From Bog-473 sp963834405 (GTDB lineage: Bacteria > Actinomycetota > Acidimicrobiia > Acidimicrobiales > RAAP-2), in the NCBI GenBank assembly GCA_963834405.1, contig CAWIBX010000006.1, positions 62,001-126,000 on the forward strand: a stretch of 64,000 bases of DNA. Reading direction: 5' to 3'. The notes under the pieces are model-generated. The model searched no databases. It saw nothing but the letters and a program-made list of their open reading frames with translations, and had not been told where the DNA came from. Below, one piece after another: positions 59,485 to 64,000 of the stretch (position 1 is its first letter; the number at the start of each line of letters is the position of its first letter). Made by a program: the position numbers and the translations under genes.

Positions 59485-60804
59485 ATGACGATCACGCCCG
59501 GCGCGCCGCCGGTGGGCGGGCCCGAGGTCAGCGCTGACACCATGGACCTGCTGCGCTTCGCCACCATCGGCTCCGTCGACGATGGCAAGAGCACGCTCAT
59601 CGGCCGCTTGCTCTTCGATACGCGGCAGCTCTTCGACGACCAGATCAGTGCCCTCGAGAGTGCCTCGGAACGGCGCGGGCTCGGCGAGGTCGACCTTTCG
59701 TTCGTGACCGACGGCCTGCGGGCGGAGCGCGAGCAGGGCATCACCATTGACGTCGCCTATCGCTACGCGGCGACCCCGCACCGGAAGTTCGTGATCGCCG
59801 ACTGCCCCGGGCACGTCCAGTACACCCGCAACATGGCCACAGGCGCCTCCACCGCCGACCTCGCGCTCGTCCTCGTCGACTCCACCGCGGGCCTCCGGGA
59901 GCAGTCGCGGCGCCACATCTGCATCGCCGCGTTGCTCGGCGTCGAGCAGTTGGTCGCCTGCGCCAACAAGATGGACCTCGTCGACTGGGACCGCGCCGCC
60001 TACCAACGCATCGCCGACGACATGGAGTCGCTGGCCCACCGGCTCGGGCTCGCGTCGTGCACCGTGATCCCGATTTCGGCCCTGCACGGCGACAACGTGG
60101 TCGACCGCTCCGACGCCGCGCCCTGGTACGACGGCCCCACCGTGCTCGACGCGCTCGAGTCAGCCCGGGCCGGGGGATGGGCGGCGCAGCACGGCGCGCA
60201 CCGTGGGAGCGGAGCGCGCCTCCCCGTCCAATGGGTGCTGCGCCAGCCCGGCGGCGGCCGCGCCTACGCGGGCATGGTGAACGGCGGCGCCTTCCGGACG
60301 GGTGACCCCGTGGTCGTGCTGCCCCAGGGCGCCCGCACCACCGTGCGCGCGATCGAGACCGCCGACGGACCGCTCCAGCGGGCCGAGGTCGGGCTCTCGG
60401 TCTCACTGCGCCTGGCCGATCATCTCGACGTGTCCCGCGGGGACCTCATCGCGGCGGCCGAGGAGGCGCCGGAGGTGACCGACACGTTCGAGGCGACCGT
60501 GTGCTGGTTCCACGACCGTCCCCTTCAGGCGGGCGACCGTCTCCGCCTCAAGCACACGACGCGGGTGACACCCGTGCTCGTCGAGAGCGTGACGGGGACG
60601 TTCGACGTCAACGACCTGTCCGTGCACGAGGCTTCCGAGCTCCGGGAGAACGACATCGGCGTCGTCCGGCTCCGCACGGCCACGCCGCTGGCGCTCGACG
60701 CCTACGAGGCCGATCGCATCACCGGGAGCTTCGTGCTGATCGACGACCAGAGCTTCGCCACCATCGCGGCGGGCATGGTCGGGCCCCCGCGCCTCCATGG
60801 CTGA
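59485..60804 (+). CDS. cysN: Sulfate adenylyltransferase subunit 1 (GTPase)
   Basis: This 439-residue GTPase has G1 GSVDDGKST (29-37), G3 DCPGHVQYTRNM, G4 NKMD and the later beta-barrel domains of translation-factor GTPases. REQGITIDVAYRYA is the switch I region of CysN. It is not fused to an APS kinase domain. With CysD it activates sulfate, and with an APS-reductase-type CysH no kinase is needed. The ATG at 59485 opens the family N-terminus. The stop overlaps the next gene by 8 nt. Confidence 0.96.
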   Translation: MTITPGAPPVGGPEVSADTMDLLRFATIGSVDDGKSTLIGRLLFDTRQLFDDQISALESASERRGLGEVDLSFVTDGLRAEREQGITIDVAYRYAATPHRKFVIADCPGHVQYTRNMATGASTADLALVLVDSTAGLREQSRRHICIAALLGVEQLVACANKMDLVDWDRAAYQRIADDMESLAHRLGLASCTVIPISALHGDNVVDRSDAAPWYDGPTVLDALESARAGGWAAQHGAHRGSGARLPVQWVLRQPGGGRAYAGMVNGGAFRTGDPVVVLPQGARTTVRAIETADGPLQRAEVGLSVSLRLADHLDVSRGDLIAAAEEAPEVTDTFEATVCWFHDRPLQAGDRLRLKHTTRVTPVLVESVTGTFDVNDLSVHEASELRENDIGVVRLRTATPLALDAYEADRITGSFVLIDDQSFATIAAGMVGPPRLHG

Positions 60805-61447
60805 GCGGCCCGCACCGGCGAGTGCCGTGTCCTATTACCCCGTCTCCCTCGACGTGTCGGGCCGCCCGTGCCTCGTCGTGGGCGGCGGTGCCGTCGCCGC
60901 TCGCAAGGCGCGCGGCCTGCTCGAGTGCGGCGCCCGCGTCACCGTGATCGCACCGTCGGTCAGCGTCGACATGGAGTCGCTGGCGCCCGCCCTGGCCGCG
61001 TTGGAACGCCGGCCCTATGCGCCCGGGGACGTCGCACGCTTCCGCTTGATCATCACGGCGACGGGCATCGACGAGGTCGACGGGGCCGTGCACGCCGAGG
61101 CCGAGGCCGCCGGTATGTGGGTGAACAGCGCGGACGACCGGGCCCACTCGTCGTTCATCCTCCCTGCGGTCCACCGCGACGGCGCGGTGACGGTGGCGGT
61201 GTCGACCGGCGGTCTCAGCCCGGCGCTCGCGTCGTGGCTCCGTACCCGGATTGCCGCACGTGAACCGCACAGCTTGGGCCTGCTCGCACAGCTGCTAAGC
61301 GAGGCCCGGGAGCGCGTGTTGGAGGAGGGACGCAACAGCGACGAAGTGAAATGGGCCGCGCTCCTCGACGGACCCCTCCCCGGCCTCGTTGAAGCCGGCG
61401 ACCTGGACAACGCACGGGCAATTGTGGCGGCACTGACCGCCACCTAG
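60797..61447 (+). CDS. Precorrin-2 dehydrogenase / sirohydrochlorin ferrochelatase (CysG N-terminal type)
   Basis: This 216-residue protein has the NAD-binding PCLVVGGGAVAARKARGLLE and VNSADDRAHSSFILPAVHRD with the catalytic Asp. AVSTGGLSPALASWLRTRI matches the Met8/CysG N-terminal region. It makes siroheme for the sulfite reductase encoded on the other strand. It starts within the last codons of cysN (8-nt overlap), so it is coupled to CysDN. Confidence 0.93.
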   Translation: MAERPAPASAVSYYPVSLDVSGRPCLVVGGGAVAARKARGLLECGARVTVIAPSVSVDMESLAPALAALERRPYAPGDVARFRLIITATGIDEVDGAVHAEAEAAGMWVNSADDRAHSSFILPAVHRDGAVTVAVSTGGLSPALASWLRTRIAAREPHSLGLLAQLLSEARERVLEEGRNSDEVKWAALLDGPLPGLVEAGDLDNARAIVAALTAT

Positions 61448-61573
61448 TCCTTTTGGACCTGTCAGGTTCTCAGGTCCTGCCCGAATCTCTCAGAGTCTTG
61501 GCGCTGTGCCATAAGGCGGATGTCCTGGGAGCGATCGGCACCAGTCGGGGTGCCGTAACTGAGGGGGGCTTCA

Positions 61574-64000
61574 ATGAGACTGTCGAGGACTCGAGTGTCG
61601 GGGCCGCGGCGCGCGGACGGGACGGGAACAGTGACCAGTGAGGCCCTGCCCGCGTTGGCGCTGACCGTGCGGCTGCTGGCGTCGGTCATGGCGATGACGA
61701 TCGTCTTCGCCACCATCGGCATCGTGATCGCCAAGCCGGGTGTGTCGGGTGCGGACACCACCTTCGCGTCGGAGGACATCTTCGCGTCGGTCGGCAATTC
61801 GCAAGTCCAGGTGTTCGACTCGCAGTCGGGCAACGTGCTCGACACACTCACCGACTCCACGACGCAGAACTTCCCGCCCGGCGACGGGGACACCACGACG
61901 GGCAGCGCATTCGACTCCAGCGGCAACTTCTACGTCTCCGATCTCCTCAGCGGCGACATCAGCGAGTACGCCCCGGACGGCACGCCGCTGGGGCAGTTCG
62001 CCACCGGGCTGAACGCGCCGGAAGCGCTCGTCTTCGACGGCCAAGGCAACCTCTACGTCGGGCAGATACTCAGCCCGTACATTGCGGAGTTCGCCCCGGA
62101 CGGAACTCGCCTGCCCGACATCGGCCCGCTGGCCACCGAGCTCATAGGTGACGACTGGATCGACCTCTCGAGCGACCAGTGCACGTTCTATTACACGACC
62201 GAGGGCACCGACATCCTGCGCTACAACAAGTGCACCAACACCCAGGAGCCCAACTTCAACCAGGTGCCCTTCACCGGACTCCGCGCCTTCGAGCTCCGGA
62301 TCCTCGCCAACGGCGACGTGCTGGTGGCCGACTCGGGACAGGACTACCTGCTCGACCCCAGCGGCAACATCATCCACACCTATTCGTGCCTCCCGACGCA
62401 GACGGATCCGGGATTGCCCGGCTGCCAGGGTCAGCTCTTCTCGGTCGCGGTCGACCCCGACGGCACCGACTTCTGGACCGGCGACTCGTTCTCGGGCCTC
62501 ATCTGGGAAGTGAACATCGACACGGGCGCCGTGGTGCAGACCATCAACACCAACTCGGGCTCCCTCTACGGCATGACCGTCAAGGGTGAGCTGCGCGTGG
62601 CCGCGGCGCCGACCGTCGTGTCGTCGACGCCCACCGCGCTGTCGGCGCCGACGACCTCTTCGACCACGATCGAAGTCGGCCAGCCGGTTGAGGTCTCGAC
62701 CGTCCTGACCGATACGACGACCAACACGCCGATTCCGAACGAGCCGGTGACCTTCACCCTCAACGGCACCGAGACGTGCGACGCCACGACGGACGACACC
62801 GGGACCGCCACGTGCTCCATCACGCCCGGCGAGCCGTCGGGCACCTACACGCTGACGGCGTCGTTCGCCGGTGACACGTCGAACGGAGGGAGTTCGTCGG
62901 AGGCCCAGTCGCCACCGAACGGGTCGTCGAGCACCTCGGGGCCGGTCACGGTCACCCCGGACACGAGCGGCGTGACCTACACGGGCCCGACCACCGCCGT
63001 GAACGGCCAGCCCATCACGCTGAGCGGCACCCTCACGACGGACACGCCGACCAGCGACAGCCCGCTGCCGACCAAGCCGGTCACCTTCACCATCGGGTCG
63101 GGCCCGACCGCCCAGTCGTGCAGCGGCACCTCCGACTCCAGCGGGGAAGTCAGCTGCACCATCCCGACCGTGGACCAGCCGCAGACGAACGTCACGATCA
63201 CCACGAACTTCCCGGGCGACGTCTACGACACCCCCACTTCGGTGTCCGCGCCGGCCACGGTGACCGAGCCGACGTCACTGACCATCACCCCGGAACCGGG
63301 CGGGCAGGATTTCGCGGACCAGACCACGGTCTACGCCACGCTGAAGGACACGAACCTGAACGTGCCGGTTCCCGGCGAGAAGATCGTGTTCAATCTCGAC
63401 GGCCAGACCTGCACCGGCGTGACGAACACCAGTGGCGTCGCACCGTGCAACATCACGCCCGACGAGAAGGCGGGGAACTACACGCTCACGGCGACCTTCG
63501 CCGGCGACCCCATCGTCGCCCTGCAGCTCACGGGCTCGAGCGCCACGGCCCCCTTCGTCGTGACCCTCGAGGAGAGCTGGCTCACCTATACGGGCGGCAC
63601 GATCGCCCAGAACGGCCAGCCGCTCAGCGTTTCGGGCGTGCTCACCACCGACGACCCGGTGCTCGGCACCGGCATCCCCAACGAGGCGGTCACCTTCACG
63701 CTCGGCTCGGGGTCGGCCGCCCAGAGCTGCCACGGCACGACGGGTTCGAGCGGGGCGGCCTCCTGTGTCATCAACGTGACCGGGCAGCCCAACGGGCCCA
63801 TCCCGGTCACCGACACCTTCGCCAGCGACGGCTACTACCTGCCGGCGAGCAACTCGGGCATCGTGAACCTGCCCGAGGGCACGCAGCTGACGGTCACGTC
63901 GACGACCGCGCCCTACGGCGGGCCGACCACGGTCACGGGCACCCTGATCGACACGTACACCAACGAGCCGGTGCCCAACGAGCCCGTCACAATCGAGGTG
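61574..64000 (+). CDS. Secreted or surface propeller protein with tandem Ig-like repeats (3' part cut by window edge)
   Basis: ATG 61574 follows GAGGGGGG. At least 809 residues are present before the edge. An N-terminal hydrophobic segment at about 30-52 (LALTVRLLASVMAMTIVFAT) anchors or exports it. An NHL/SMP30-like propeller follows to about residue 335 (SAFDSSGNFYVSD, LVFDGQGNLYVGQ, DPDGTDFWTGDSF). Then come bacterial Ig-like domains of about 95-115 residues, each with PVTFTL-type strands and two cysteines roughly 12 residues apart. Five domains are visible, alternating between two subtypes. It is probably an adhesin or surface protein. No stop is reached. Confidence 0.82.
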   Translation, partial: MRLSRTRVSGPRRADGTGTVTSEALPALALTVRLLASVMAMTIVFATIGIVIAKPGVSGADTTFASEDIFASVGNSQVQVFDSQSGNVLDTLTDSTTQNFPPGDGDTTTGSAFDSSGNFYVSDLLSGDISEYAPDGTPLGQFATGLNAPEALVFDGQGNLYVGQILSPYIAEFAPDGTRLPDIGPLATELIGDDWIDLSSDQCTFYYTTEGTDILRYNKCTNTQEPNFNQVPFTGLRAFELRILANGDVLVADSGQDYLLDPSGNIIHTYSCLPTQTDPGLPGCQGQLFSVAVDPDGTDFWTGDSFSGLIWEVNIDTGAVVQTINTNSGSLYGMTVKGELRVAAAPTVVSSTPTALSAPTTSSTTIEVGQPVEVSTVLTDTTTNTPIPNEPVTFTLNGTETCDATTDDTGTATCSITPGEPSGTYTLTASFAGDTSNGGSSSEAQSPPNGSSSTSGPVTVTPDTSGVTYTGPTTAVNGQPITLSGTLTTDTPTSDSPLPTKPVTFTIGSGPTAQSCSGTSDSSGEVSCTIPTVDQPQTNVTITTNFPGDVYDTPTSVSAPATVTEPTSLTITPEPGGQDFADQTTVYATLKDTNLNVPVPGEKIVFNLDGQTCTGVTNTSGVAPCNITPDEKAGNYTLTATFAGDPIVALQLTGSSATAPFVVTLEESWLTYTGGTIAQNGQPLSVSGVLTTDDPVLGTGIPNEAVTFTLGSGSAAQSCHGTTGSSGAASCVINVTGQPNGPIPVTDTFASDGYYLPASNSGIVNLPEGTQLTVTSTTAPYGGPTTVTGTLIDTYTNEPVPNEPVTIEV

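Noticed and set aside
61455..61477. GGACCTG-N9-CAGGTCC as terminator of the cysDN unit
   Set aside because: The arms pair well but no T-run follows, so an intrinsic terminator is not supported.
1..64000. CRISPR arrays, rRNA genes, prophage structural genes
   Set aside because: No regularly spaced repeats, no rRNA sequence and no phage structural proteins were seen.

Overview
The window is GC-rich DNA from an actinomycete-type bacterium. The clues are F420-type proteins (a Ddn-like reductase and an FrhB-like protein), an ECF sigma factor with a SnoaL-like tail, an APS-reductase-type CysH, GTG starts with 1-4 nt gene overlaps, and leaderless-looking promoters. Acidimicrobiia is my guess at class level; it is an inference, not a demonstrated placement.

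Layout. (1) 1-7.9 kb holds intact catabolic-type genes: a partial amidohydrolase coupled to a cytochrome P450, a divergent TetR regulator, a solute-binding protein, a GH1 glycosidase, a secreted VOC protein and a propeller-like protein. (2) 8.08-52.5 kb looks like a composite genomic island. It is bounded on the right by a complete tRNA-Ala(CGC) at 52455-52530 and on the left by an exact 45-nt copy of that tRNA's 3' half at 8079. Two more diverged copies of the core, with the same flanking arm, lie at 29273 and 32792. The left part of the island (8-34 kb) holds DUF899 paralogues, YCII, SRPBCC, dihydrofolate-reductase-like, SDR and hydrolase genes, two DHA2 drug exporters, a NarL-type two-component system, an ECF sigma factor and an IS21 element with a 5-bp target duplication. 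Many genes there are frameshifted or truncated. A promoter/response-regulator segment occurs three times. (3) 34-52 kb, still inside the island, holds a large MalT-type LuxR regulator surrounded by four transcription units. Each starts with the same 20-bp palindrome (ATCACCCC-N4-GGGGTGAT or close to it) placed exactly 21 nt before a CATACT-like -10 box. The units encode small membrane/SHOCT proteins, DUF2252, a CLC chloride channel, a K+ channel, a BrkB-like protein, an epoxide hydrolase split by an IS1380-type transposase, an arylsulfatase, a SulP transporter interrupted by an amber codon, and DUF6325. I regard this as the best candidate for an undescribed regulon.

(4) 52.6-61.4 kb is intact core metabolism: assimilatory sulfate reduction on two divergent operons. 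CysD-CysN-siroheme dehydrogenase runs rightward. CysH-sulfite reductase-FrhB-like protein-108-aa protein-ABC ATPase runs leftward with start/stop overlaps at every junction. A double palindromic operator lies between them. The tight coupling of an F420-type FrhB protein to sulfite reductase suggests an F420H2-fed assimilatory sulfite reductase. (5) From 61.57 kb to the right edge is an incomplete secreted propeller protein with alternating Ig-like repeats.

All calls rest on reading the sequence and on family knowledge; no database search was run.
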